NCBI RefSeq assembly: GCF_900110465.1
Contig: NZ_FODV01000024.1
Location: forward strand, 1 to 60,301
Direction of reading: 5' to 3'
Length of the DNA: 60,301 nt
From: Halogranum amylolyticum
GTDB taxonomy: Archaea; Halobacteriota; Halobacteria; Halobacteriales; Haloferacaceae
Below are positions 1-8,200 of this stretch, piece by piece. Within the stretch, counting starts at the first letter, position 1; the number at the start of each line of letters is the position of its first letter. The translations under genes were made by a program, and so were the position numbers. The notes below the pieces were generated by a model. That model was not told the DNA's origin and searched no databases. It saw only the letters and a list, made by a program, of their open reading frames with translations.

Positions 1-1
1 G

Positions 2-1570
2 CGTATGTGTTTAGCCCCGGATCGATTTCGTTAGTCTCTCGGAGAGGCCACCCAACTGGTGTAGTAGATCAATGCAGCAGGCAAATGAGTCCACTACCAA
101 GGGATGGTCTCCGGACAGGAGACCATCCCGTCCTGCCTGCTCATGACCTCCTCTGATCCTACCAAGGAGAAGATCCTTGCCCGCCTTGTCTCACTCGAGG
201 AAGAAGTTGAACAGCTCCGAGAAGAAAACGAACAGCTGCGACAGGAGAACAAGCGGTTGAGAGCCAAACTCCGGTGGTACGAAGGGCCACACACACCACC
301 GAGCAAGGAACAATCAGATCAAGAGAAGTCGTCCTCGTCCGATGGGGACGAGGACGACGAACAACCGCGTACTGACGGTGGGAGTCCTGGTCGAAATCTC
401 GGACACGATCCCGAGTGGCGAACCGCACCGAACCCAGATCAAAAGCTCGAGGTTACCTGTGATTGCTGTCCGGAGTGTGGCGAACACTTTGACGAGTCGG
501 CGGGCGTCAGCCCCCGACTCGTCGAGGAGGTTCCTAATCCACAGCCTCCCGAAGTCACCCAGTACAACCGCCATTACTACGAGTGCCACTCCTGTGGAAC
601 CCAGACTGTTGCTTCACACCCCGACTGCCCCGATGAGGGGCAGTTCGGGGTGAACGTCATTGCTCAGTCAGCACTTTCTCGGTACGACTATCGTCTTCCC
701 TACCGAAAGATCGCTGATCGCTTCGAGCAACTGCATGGACTCGAACTCTCGGGGGCATCCGCGTGGCACGCGACCGAGCGCGCTGCGCGCGCCGGTCGCT
801 GCGAGTACGAACAGATCCGCCAGCAAATCAAAGACGCTGACGTCGTCCACGTGGACGAAACGGGCGTCAAACGCGACGGTGAACAGGCGTGGATCTGGAC
901 GTTCAGGACCGAGGATCATACGCTATATGCGGTCAGAGAGAGTCGCGGACATGATGTTCCCGTGGAAGTCCTCGGCGAGGACTTCCCGGGAACGGTTGTC
1001 TGTGACGGCTGGACAGCCTATCCGGCCTTCAGCAGCAACCTCCAGCGGTGTTGGGCACACATTCTCCGAGAAGCTGAAGACGCAGCTGAGGATTTTGAGG
1101 ACGCAGAACCGATTTACCGGAAGCTCAGGCAGACATACGTCGGTCTCCAGGCTTGGCTGGAGACCGACCCAACTACTCGTGAGCGAGCACAGATGCACCG
1201 ATCAAGCGAGAGCGGGCTCAGATCGCTCGTTGAGCGATCAGTAGCGGACGAGCCAGTGGCAACACTGCTCGGAAAGATCGAAGGCGGGATCGATCACTGG
1301 CTCACCTTCGTCGGTGAGCCAGCGATCTCGCCAACGAACAACGCCGCAGAGAACGCGCTTCGTGAACCAGTCGTCCTTCGGAAAATTATCGGCACGCTCC
1401 GGAATGAGCGTGGCATGTTCGTCCATGAGACGTTGCTGTCCCTGCTGGCGACGTGGCGCCAGCAGGGACGCAACCCCTACGAAGAACTCAAGCGCGTCGT
1501 CAAAAGCAACGAGATGATTTCACGAACTCACGCTGTGCCTGCGGTTGAACCTTCGAGGTAAACACGTACG
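2..1570 (+). mobile_element. IS66-family insertion sequence, near complete
   Basis: The outer ends carry a matching inverted repeat. The left end starts CGTATGTGTTTAGC. The right end, read inward on the other strand from 1570, gives CGTACGTGTTTACC, so 12 of 14 bases match. The right repeat overlaps the transposase stop codon (1559-1561). The element is about 1.57 kb with one long ORF, the single-ORF IS66 layout seen in haloarchaea. The left flank lies outside the window, so the expected 8-base target duplication (right copy ATGAAGCA at 1571-1578) cannot be checked. Confidence 0.7.
143..1561 (+). CDS. IS66-family transposase
   Basis: This is a DDE transposase that moves the surrounding element. 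The frame is open from 104, but the ATG at 143 (MTSSDPTKEK) is the likely start because it begins the family's N-terminal leucine-zipper-like coiled coil (EEEVEQLREENEQLRQEN). A zinc-binding region follows (CDCCPECGEHFDES and later YYECHSCGTQ). The catalytic core contains VVHVDETGVK (first Asp), VVCDGWTAY (second Asp) and NNAAENALR near residue 420, which supplies the Glu typical of IS66 TnpC. The length, about 472 residues, is normal for the family. No frameshift or internal stop is present, so it could still be active. Confidence 0.9.
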   Translation: MTSSDPTKEKILARLVSLEEEVEQLREENEQLRQENKRLRAKLRWYEGPHTPPSKEQSDQEKSSSSDGDEDDEQPRTDGGSPGRNLGHDPEWRTAPNPDQKLEVTCDCCPECGEHFDESAGVSPRLVEEVPNPQPPEVTQYNRHYYECHSCGTQTVASHPDCPDEGQFGVNVIAQSALSRYDYRLPYRKIADRFEQLHGLELSGASAWHATERAARAGRCEYEQIRQQIKDADVVHVDETGVKRDGEQAWIWTFRTEDHTLYAVRESRGHDVPVEVLGEDFPGTVVCDGWTAYPAFSSNLQRCWAHILREAEDAAEDFEDAEPIYRKLRQTYVGLQAWLETDPTTRERAQMHRSSESGLRSLVERSVADEPVATLLGKIEGGIDHWLTFVGEPAISPTNNAAENALREPVVLRKIIGTLRNERGMFVHETLLSLLATWRQQGRNPYEELKRVVKSNEMISRTHAVPAVEPSR

Positions 1571-1633
1571 ATGAAGCAAAAGGAACTCCGCGAACTGCTG
1601 GACGATCTCGTGGACGAGGGATGCATCGAGTAG
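1571..1633 (+). other. short reading frame right after the IS66 end
   Basis: A 20-codon frame starts with ATG exactly at the outer edge of the IS66 right repeat and reads MKQKELRELLDDLVDEGCIE. It resembles the helix-rich start of a winged-helix domain. It may be the remnant of a gene split by the insertion, but the other half is not in the window. It could also be chance. Confidence 0.25.
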
Positions 1634-1703
1634 GAGGCACGGACCTGGGGGGGTTCCCGATGCGTCGACCACTACTGAAATCGCGACTGTGCGCCAGTGA
1701 CGG

Positions 1704-2441
1704 TTACATGGTGTTGACGACTTTCCAGTTTTTGCCGAAGATCGCGCCCTCGTCGTCCGACAGTGATTCGAACAGTGCTCCGCCCGCTGTCGACGGTGAT
1801 TCCACGAAGAACATGTCCTCCTCGTCGATGTGATCCGTGCACCATGTTTCGACTAGGGAGCGGGCGTGTCCCTCGTGCCGGTAGTCTTCATGGACCCAGA
1901 TCTGGTTGAGGAGCGGAAACCCGAGCTTTGCCGGCGTATTCCATGTGAGGTAGCCGCACGGCTGGCCATCGGCGCATTTGATCAGGTACTCGAAGACCTC
2001 CGGGTTCGACTGCCGGAACGATGAATCATCGTTCTGTGCTAACCCGACCAGTAACCGGGCAGCAATCCGCTCGAGTTCGTGGTCCGGCATGACGAATTCA
2101 TCACCATTACAGACGCCTTTCATCACGGAGTCGGGGCCGAGGAAATCCCCCTCGTGCTGGACAGCGACGACGTTCCGGCATTGCGTGCACTCGATCACGC
2201 GCATGTCGTCGGAGATAGTGTACATAAATTGACCGTTTTGACAGCCTGCGCATTCGATGTATTCCAGCGTTGTCGGCGTCTGGTGGTCGCCGGCATTGAA
2301 CACCGACCCGCAGTCCGGGCATGCGAAATCAGGGTTATACGTGATCTCCTCGTGAACGTGGCCGCAGTCCGGGCACTCCGGTACTGACTGCTTCGTTTCT
2401 TTTATCGACGTGTAGCCCTGGAGTCCGCTGATTCCTCTCAT
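1704..2441 (-). CDS. zinc-ribbon and GNAT-like acetyltransferase fusion
   Basis: The protein has 245 residues. The N-terminal third holds three CxxC pairs: CPDCGHVHEE, then CPDCGSVF, then CAGCQNGQF, with a further CTQC. This indicates two to three zinc ribbons. The C-terminal half (about residues 115-245) reads like a GNAT fold, with YLTWNT and an acetyl-CoA-binding-like segment IWVHEDYRHEGHARSLVETW, where the last helix matches the family's Q/RxxGxG/A region. The substrate is unknown. It lies alone between the IS66 element and a decayed gene. TATA-like AT-rich bases lie upstream at about 2463-2476. The GNAT call is from motif shape only. Confidence 0.6.
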   Translation of the reverse strand: MRGISGLQGYTSIKETKQSVPECPDCGHVHEEITYNPDFACPDCGSVFNAGDHQTPTTLEYIECAGCQNGQFMYTISDDMRVIECTQCRNVVAVQHEGDFLGPDSVMKGVCNGDEFVMPDHELERIAARLLVGLAQNDDSSFRQSNPEVFEYLIKCADGQPCGYLTWNTPAKLGFPLLNQIWVHEDYRHEGHARSLVETWCTDHIDEEDMFFVESPSTAGGALFESLSDDEGAIFGKNWKVVNTM

Positions 2442-2614
2442 AAGAACGGTACGACCGGTCGCCCTATTAATTATCCCTGTCAGGAATGGATCTGTAGCCG
2501 GATCGGGACGATTGGTAAGATTGTCAATCGGGCTTACTTCTGTATCACTTTTTGCTGTTCAACACACCATTAGTGGAGCTCTTTCTTCAGTTCGGTCGGG
2601 AGTATCGCCGAAAA

Positions 2615-2962
2615 TCATCCCGAGACGCCACGAGGTTGTGCGATGAAAGGCCTTCTAGCGCCCGTGGATCGAATTCCTTTCCCTATTTGGCCTTGGTCCA
2701 CCCAAATTTTAGAGATTACTGCATCGCGACCAATGAGTTCCTCCAGCGTCCGGAGTTCTCGAATTCTGAAAACGTCTGGTTTGTCCACCGAACCCACGAC
2801 GTAGTAATGGATTCCGGCCGTGCCACCATTTGCGCAAGGGTTGCTAAATCCTCCATCGTGTGGTACCCCATCCGCTTCTTGTACACAATGGCCCTCTTGA
2901 CCTGCGCAGGTCGCCGGATTCGGGCCAGCCTCTACGATACGCTCGTTCGTAGGCAGCCTTGA
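2615..2962 (-). pseudogene. decayed gene in three frames, unrecognised
   Basis: On the minus strand three consecutive segments look coding but lie in different frames. They are MIFKAAYERAYRRGW (from 2962), then VKRAIVYKKRMGYHTMEDL, then VVGSVDKPDVFRIRELRTL running to about 2615. They would join into one protein if two single-base shifts, near 2905 and 2815, were repaired. I do not recognise the family. The intergenic space from 2442 to 3112 otherwise shows nothing clear. Confidence 0.4.
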
Positions 2963-3112
2963 ATATCATGAGGTGCCGACGAGACTGATGTTTCTGGACT
3001 TCTCGCGTTGGTATATACATGCTTGCTGTCTCAGCGATACTGTCCGACCTTCCAGTCCTTCGGAGTTCACAAGGTCTGTTGTGGTATGTTGAAAAATGAA
3101 GTGTTGAGTTGC

Positions 3113-3571
3113 CTAGGACCGTGATCGAACGCCTTCTAACTCGTTGGGGTCACCAACCGAATTGATGAGGCGAGTTTCCCACTCTTCAGGCTGGGCACCC
3201 TGGACGATGCCGACCAAGTCGAAGTCCTCCTGTGTGGTGACCGACTCGTCAATAAGTTCGACACCACGGTCGGCATACTCGAGGACGGCGGTCCAAACTG
3301 CTGTCTCCTCAACCTCGCCTGTCTCGATTTTTACCAACTGGTAAACCAGATCAATCGTCTGGCGATGTTCATCGTTACTGATGTCCGCCGTATTGACAAA
3401 GTCCTGACTCCACCCTTCATAGTCCGTTTTCCGATCGCCGTGGAAGAAGCCGAAAATTGCACCAAGGCTGAAAAGCTCGTAGTTGTATTTGAAGATGGCG
3501 TCGTCGTTCTCATCGTTCTCGACCAAGCGCTTATAAACATCCTGCCGAGCGGTTTTCAGTGTTCGAACCAT
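3113..3571 (-). CDS. pbeD: PbeD-like small protein of the phosphorothioate-dependent defence operon
   Basis: A 152-residue acidic protein with no motif I recognise. It is mostly helical in appearance (FKYNYELFSLGAIFGFF near residue 30). It is the last gene of the minus-strand operon, and its ATG overlaps the stop of the upstream SMC-like gene by one base (TAATG), so the two are translationally coupled. The symbol is assigned by position: the published archaeal system is DndCDEA plus PbeABCD, and this is the fourth gene. No catalytic residues are evident. It may be a structural partner of the ATPase. Confidence 0.6.
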   Translation of the reverse strand: MVRTLKTARQDVYKRLVENDENDDAIFKYNYELFSLGAIFGFFHGDRKTDYEGWSQDFVNTADISNDEHRQTIDLVYQLVKIETGEVEETAVWTAVLEYADRGVELIDESVTTQEDFDLVGIVQGAQPEEWETRLINSVGDPNELEGVRSRS

Positions 3572-5559
3572 TAGTCATCCCCCACGAGCGATTCGATCGA
3601 AAGTTGTTCTTCGACGATGGTCGAACTAGTCTGGCTCTCATCGCGATGCTCGATGGCGAAATGTTTCGACGTCCGATTAGCGATACGTTCAATGTCACTG
3701 CCTTCCAGCTCGTTCGGTTGGTAGAGAATCATGACTTGGTCGCTGAAATGATGATAATAATCGAGGAGGTTGTTCTTGTGCGTCGGGTCAAGGCGTCCAA
3801 TAGGGGTGTCAACAACAACCGGCGCGTTGCGCGTTGCATATTCGCTGAGACCAGCGATGAAAGCATAGGCAATGATCTGTTTTTGGCCTTCACTCGGGCG
3901 CTGCTCGGCGATTGTGCGTTCCGATTCCTCAGTTAGTACGCGGAGTTCATAACTCTCAGTGATTTTCAGCCCACGGTAATAGTTCGGACGGTTAGTCAGC
4001 TCTAAGAATGTCTCCGAGGCATATTTCTCGACTGTTTTGCGGCGTGTATCAACGAGTTCGGCCCGGACATCCTCCATGGCCGCCCGGCAACGGTCTGTCA
4101 GTTCGATCAGCTTTTGCAGGCGCTGTTCTTCGTCAGAGACCTGTTTTTGTGAACGAATGCGGCTCCGGAGCTGTTCGAGTTTACTATCGAGTTCGCCAAC
4201 CCGCTTCTGGTACTGTTCGAGTTCGCTTTCTAACTCTTCTATTTCTTCGACAAGTTCGTCTTCTTGCTCTTTCAGCTCGGAGAGGTGTGAGCGTTCAATC
4301 GACTCAAGCTCCGACTCAAGCGTGGCCTTCTCTTCGGACAGTTCCTCATGCCGCTGTTTGTACTGTCGGATGTCACGCTGGAGGCTCTGATATCGGTCCA
4401 GTTCTTTGCGGTGACCAATATTGAGGTTATCTTTGGCCTGTTCGATGAGTTCAGCCATCTTTCGCCGCTCAGTCGACTGGAGCTCGAGCCACCGTTTTTT
4501 CAGAGTCTCTCTATGCTCAGGGTTTTCCTCCAGCTTGAGGCCACACAAGCACTCTTCACGATTATCCAGTATGTCGTTGATGACAGCTGCCTCGCTCGCT
4601 GTCCCTTCGACTGCGTAGAGTTGTTGAATGCAGCCAGCGCAAACCGCCCCGAGGAGCGGACCAGCTCGGCGACGAAGAGTGTTCCGTTCAGCCAACTTGT
4701 CATCCAGGTCCCGTTTGACTGACTCTAACTGTTCAGATACCGTATCTAATTGGTCGCGTTTGTCATCTCCCGCCTCGATTGTTTCGAGTTCACCACGGAT
4801 GTCCTGTAGTTTGACACGCTTCGTCTCAAGCTTGGCCTTCGTTTCTTCGATTTTGCCTGTTTGACCTTTCGTTCCTTCGAGTTGCTCTTTCTTATCGTGA
4901 ACTTCATCCAATTCGGTTTGGAGCTTCTCAACTTCCGAGACTGTCGACTCGATTTTCGAATACTTCCGTTCGTACTCTTTCCCGCGGCTTTTCAGGTCGC
5001 TAACTGCGTTTTCTATTTCTTTGATACCAAGGACTGTTTCGATCGCCTCTCGGACTTCTTCATCATTCGCTTCCTCAAATTTCTCGAGTTGCTCGGCATC
5101 GAAGAAGAAGAAGTCAGCGACGTTTTCAGGAATAAATTGGTTGATAAATCGACTATATGCATCGCGTCGTTCGTCGTCGCCGACGATCACGTCGCCTTCT
5201 GCATCTTTCACACGGAGGAAGAAATTCTCTGCAGCACGATCGTCTTCGTGGTCGACTTGCTTGAACTTAACACCACGCTCGATCGTGTAAACGTCGCCGT
5301 CGTCGTCGACAAAAGAAATCTCTACTTTGGAGGTCCCATCACCTTCCGTCGCCGCCTGGCGGTTGATGAAGCTATCGCGTTTCGATCGGTTATCGACGCC
5401 GTGAAAACAGTACTTGATTGCGGTGTGCAGTGACGTCTTCCCCGTGTCGTTTTCCCCTTTAACAAGGACGAGGGGTTTCTCGGCCTGGGTAAACGGGTCC
5501 ATGCTGACCTTGTCATAGAACGGCATGAAATTCTCCAGGGTGATTCGAGTAATTTTCAT
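3571..5559 (-). CDS. pbeC: PbeC-like SMC/Rad50-type ATPase
   Basis: This is a 662-residue ABC-type ATPase of the SMC/Rad50 class. The N-terminus has the Walker A motif GENDTGKTS (about residue 36). Two long coiled-coil arms follow, rich in E, K, L and Q. Near residues 305-345 two cysteine pairs, VCAGC and CLCG, sit at the coil apex like a zinc hook. The C-terminal lobe has the signature-like RPSEGQKQII and Walker B VVVDTPIGRLD. It resembles DndD, the ATPase of the modification half. It starts inside the preceding 70-residue gene (ATGA overlap) and couples to the next gene. In the archaeal Pbe system these proteins block virus replication instead of cutting DNA. The letter C is by gene order. 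Confidence 0.75.
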   Translation of the reverse strand: MKITRITLENFMPFYDKVSMDPFTQAEKPLVLVKGENDTGKTSLHTAIKYCFHGVDNRSKRDSFINRQAATEGDGTSKVEISFVDDDGDVYTIERGVKFKQVDHEDDRAAENFFLRVKDAEGDVIVGDDERRDAYSRFINQFIPENVADFFFFDAEQLEKFEEANDEEVREAIETVLGIKEIENAVSDLKSRGKEYERKYSKIESTVSEVEKLQTELDEVHDKKEQLEGTKGQTGKIEETKAKLETKRVKLQDIRGELETIEAGDDKRDQLDTVSEQLESVKRDLDDKLAERNTLRRRAGPLLGAVCAGCIQQLYAVEGTASEAAVINDILDNREECLCGLKLEENPEHRETLKKRWLELQSTERRKMAELIEQAKDNLNIGHRKELDRYQSLQRDIRQYKQRHEELSEEKATLESELESIERSHLSELKEQEDELVEEIEELESELEQYQKRVGELDSKLEQLRSRIRSQKQVSDEEQRLQKLIELTDRCRAAMEDVRAELVDTRRKTVEKYASETFLELTNRPNYYRGLKITESYELRVLTEESERTIAEQRPSEGQKQIIAYAFIAGLSEYATRNAPVVVDTPIGRLDPTHKNNLLDYYHHFSDQVMILYQPNELEGSDIERIANRTSKHFAIEHRDESQTSSTIVEEQLSIESLVGDD

Positions 5560-5768
5560 TCTAGCTGAAAGTCGTCAACGTAGGATTCGAGAGCGCTGCT
5601 CACATCTTTGAGGATTGACGAGCGTCGGTCCATCCCAACAACCTTGCTTTCCTCATCATAGATTTCCATCAGTAATCCCGCAGGGACTCCGTGCTCTTCG
5701 GCGTACTTTTCAATCAGGCGGTGGATCTCTTCGTCATCCACGCCGTCGTCGCCGTAATTCATATCCAA
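5556..5768 (-). CDS. pbeB: PbeB-like 70-residue protein related to the DndC C-terminus
   Basis: A very small acidic protein. Its middle and end match the C-terminal tail of DndC encoded 2.4 kb away: AEEHGVPAGLL against AEHDLPPELL, then GMDRRSSI against GMKRRSSI. It thus looks like a free-standing copy of that domain, perhaps used to dock the effector to the modification complex or to the same DNA. The gene overlaps the ATPase gene by four bases (ATGA) and follows the helicase gene after a 70-base gap. That gap holds a weak TATA-like TTATCTAAA (5784-5792). The symbol is by position. Confidence 0.65.
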   Translation of the reverse strand: MDMNYGDDGVDDEEIHRLIEKYAEEHGVPAGLLMEIYDEESKVVGMDRRSSILKDVSSALESYVDDFQLE

Positions 5769-5838
5769 CCCAAGGAAACGTGCTTATCTAAACCTTCCCC
5801 ACATGTGGCGGCCGGCAAAGGGGTGCGTCGGGTCGCAC

Positions 5839-8052
5839 TTACGTTGTCTCTGCGAAATCTAACTTCTCGGGGTCGAACGGGTCGGGGGGCTCAATGGCAT
5901 AGACGAGTGTCTTAAATCCCTTGCCGTAACTTTCCAGTTCCTCGGCGAGTTGTACTTCCGCTTCGTCGCTGTTCCGTGCAGCGTCCATCAGCAGCTTGGC
6001 ACGCCGAAGTTCCTGGGTAATGATCTTCTGTGCCGTGTGATCACCTGGCTGAGCATTGATCCCCGGGAGGACGAACATATCGTAGATGACCGCGTGGTCT
6101 TTGCTGTCCGAGGTTCGTAACACCCGACCACGACGCTGGATGAACTCTCGGGTGTTAGTTGAACTGGAGATGATGACCGCCGTTGGGCAATCAGGGACAT
6201 CGACCCCCTCGTCGAGGCACTTGATTGCCAACAGATACTCGATCGCGCCGGTTTCGAACTTGTGGAAGGCGTTTGCCTGTTCGTCTTCCCGGTCAGAGAC
6301 ATAGACACCGTAGCGCTTGTTACGCTGTTTGAGTTCGTCCTCGAGTTCGTCGATCTGTTCATTATCTTCGCAAAACACAATCGCTGGTGTAGGATGTTCG
6401 CTGTCGAGGAACTGGCCGAATCGAGCAGGCTTCTGGACTGCCCGCTTCTTGATTCGAGCCCGCTCTCTAAGGAGCTGCTTACGACGCCGATACAGATGGT
6501 CGGAAGGCGACTCGCTAGCTTTGAGCTGCGCCTCAACGGCCCCAAGTTCATTCGTGTACGCGAGGTACTCATCGAACTCTTCGGCGCTCAGTTCACAGAG
6601 GAGCGGATGATATTCATACTCAGCGAGATAGCCGTTTTCAATAGCCTCCTGGGTACTCAGCCGGAATGGTTCGTGGCCGCCAAAATACTCGTAAATCGCC
6701 CTGGTACCTTCTTCATCCCACTGGCGGTTCGGGGTTGCAGAAAGCCCGATTCGCCGCCCAGCATCGATCTCTAATGTTTTGCGGAACTGTGCAGACCCGA
6801 TACCATGGACCTCGTCAATGATGATTTGCAAGCGTTGTGGCGGGGTGTGGGCAATAGCTCGCCGGAACGCGTCGGTGGAGGCGGTATGTGGTGTCGTTAT
6901 CAGGACCGTTCGGTCTTCTTTGACGATTTCGCTGACATCGCCAATCCGATACGGGTCTACGATGCCGAGGATAGAGCTTCGCCATTCTTCGCGCCCAGTG
7001 CACTCGAGCACCGCAGTATCGGGGCCAAAGACGTCGGACAGATCCTCTAACCACTGGTCGACCAGGACTTTCGTTGGGACGACGATTATCGTGAGTCGGG
7101 TGTCGGCCTCAAGGCGGGCGGCCCGAAGGGCCGTATATGTTTTCCCAGTCCCAGTCGCCATGGCGAATAGCCCGTGGTAATTGTGGGCCTTCCACCAGTC
7201 GATGGCTTCCTGTTGGTGCGGCCATAGGTCCTTTCCATCATCTTCATCGTTGCTGGTAGCCGCAGTAAGTTGCTGGCGTCCCTCTTCTGTCAGAAAGAGA
7301 TTAAGCGCCGGTAGCCCGTCGACTGTTTCTGGACTTCGTTCCGTCACCGACTGTTTAACTGCGTCTGGGAGGGGATAGACGTCGACCTCAGGGTCGTCAT
7401 TGTTCCACAAGCGGTCGAAGGCGTCCTGCTTGTCTTGAATTCGGACATCCTCAGAAGACATCCAGGACCGGAATACGTCGAACGATTCGTAGTTCTTCGT
7501 CCACCCGGCCTGCGTCTCGTTGAGCGAACCAGAGAAGGCAACGCGGTTTCCGTCATCGTCACCAATAATCCCGAGTTTCTCGTGATAGAGACGAAAGGGG
7601 TCTCTCTCTTTATCGTCCGGCATGTAGGCAACTCTGATTTCTAATTTCCCCTCGTCGAGTAACCACGCAAGACACCTAAAGCGGTCTGTTTGAAGATACT
7701 TCTCGATATCCTCGGGGGGACTATTGCCACCGACGCCTCGCTGGAGCGCAGCTTCGAATATGTCGCTGTCACTGATGTCGCCGGTGTAGGCCCTAAGTGC
7801 CTCAAGGTCATCGTCACTAAACCGTGGGCTGGTCAGTAACCGCATCTGCCCGCCGTTCTGAATGAGTCCAGCGACACCACGACCCGCGATGGCTAATGAC
7901 TTACTATCAAAAAATCCGGCCGCACGGTCATACTTTGTTGCTACAGACAGGCAGGGAATGTAGAAATTATTGAGCGGGTCACTACCGGTACGGTAACTCC
8001 GCTCGAGATTGAGGCTTGCCAAGGTCAGAGATTGACCATTGGATTCGGCCAT
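5839..8052 (-). CDS. pbeA: PbeA-like PLD-domain plus superfamily 2 helicase
   Basis: The protein has 737 residues in two parts. Residues 1 to about 230 resemble a phospholipase-D-type nuclease domain, with YHEKLGIIG and FSGSLNETQAGW supplying the HxK and GSxN elements. Residues 270-700 are an SF2 helicase: MATGTGKT (Walker A), IIIDEVHGIG (DEVH box), GLSATPNR (motif III), CLDEGVDVP (motif V) and QRRGRVLR (motif VI). It heads the Pbe operon and diverges from dndC. Its TATA box lies 27-38 bases ahead of the ATG, implying a leaderless message. Such helicases are effectors in phosphorothioate-based defence. Whether the PLD-like part is an active nuclease is unknown; the published archaeal system was reported not to cleave DNA. 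Confidence 0.75.
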   Translation of the reverse strand: MAESNGQSLTLASLNLERSYRTGSDPLNNFYIPCLSVATKYDRAAGFFDSKSLAIAGRGVAGLIQNGGQMRLLTSPRFSDDDLEALRAYTGDISDSDIFEAALQRGVGGNSPPEDIEKYLQTDRFRCLAWLLDEGKLEIRVAYMPDDKERDPFRLYHEKLGIIGDDDGNRVAFSGSLNETQAGWTKNYESFDVFRSWMSSEDVRIQDKQDAFDRLWNNDDPEVDVYPLPDAVKQSVTERSPETVDGLPALNLFLTEEGRQQLTAATSNDEDDGKDLWPHQQEAIDWWKAHNYHGLFAMATGTGKTYTALRAARLEADTRLTIIVVPTKVLVDQWLEDLSDVFGPDTAVLECTGREEWRSSILGIVDPYRIGDVSEIVKEDRTVLITTPHTASTDAFRRAIAHTPPQRLQIIIDEVHGIGSAQFRKTLEIDAGRRIGLSATPNRQWDEEGTRAIYEYFGGHEPFRLSTQEAIENGYLAEYEYHPLLCELSAEEFDEYLAYTNELGAVEAQLKASESPSDHLYRRRKQLLRERARIKKRAVQKPARFGQFLDSEHPTPAIVFCEDNEQIDELEDELKQRNKRYGVYVSDREDEQANAFHKFETGAIEYLLAIKCLDEGVDVPDCPTAVIISSSTNTREFIQRRGRVLRTSDSKDHAVIYDMFVLPGINAQPGDHTAQKIITQELRRAKLLMDAARNSDEAEVQLAEELESYGKGFKTLVYAIEPPDPFDPEKLDFAETT

Positions 8053-8078
8053 ATGTTATCTATGAATTGGGTCGTGAC

Positions 8079-8090
8079 TATTTATAAATA
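8079..8090 (-). promoter_or_regulatory. palindromic TATA box of the pbe operon
   Basis: TATTTATAAATA is a perfect 12-base palindrome centred about 33 bases ahead of the pbeA ATG, the position expected for a leaderless haloarchaeal transcript. Confidence 0.65.
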
Positions 8091-8094
8091 CTTC

Positions 8095-8111
8095 GTGTAG
8101 TGAGACTACAC
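8095..8111. promoter_or_regulatory. candidate operator next to the pbe TATA box
   Basis: GTGTAGT-GAG-ACTACAC is a perfect inverted repeat with seven-base arms. It starts five bases from the pbe TATA box, on its upstream (BRE) side, where a dimeric regulator could help or block TFB binding. No regulator gene is adjacent. Confidence 0.5.
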
Positions 8112-8161
8112 CCCCACCCCGCCTCGATCTGGCGGTAATTCTCGACGGACAGAGGGGAGAC

Positions 8162-8169
8162 TTTTTATT
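8162..8169 (+). promoter_or_regulatory. TATA-like element for dndC
   Basis: TTTTTATT lies about 35 bases ahead of the dndC ATG at 8201. It is the only AT-rich octamer at a suitable distance. Confidence 0.45.
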
Positions 8170-8179
8170 GCTAGGATGA

Positions 8180-8194
8180 CTTGGACTATCCAAG
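8180..8194. promoter_or_regulatory. candidate operator at the dndC transcription start
   Basis: CTTGGA-CTA-TCCAAG is a perfect inverted repeat with six-base arms between the TATA-like element and the dndC ATG. A bound dimer here would block transcription start. Bacterial dnd operons are known to be controlled through palindromes near their promoters; the archaeal regulator is not identified here. Confidence 0.5.
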
Positions 8195-8200
8195 ATTACT

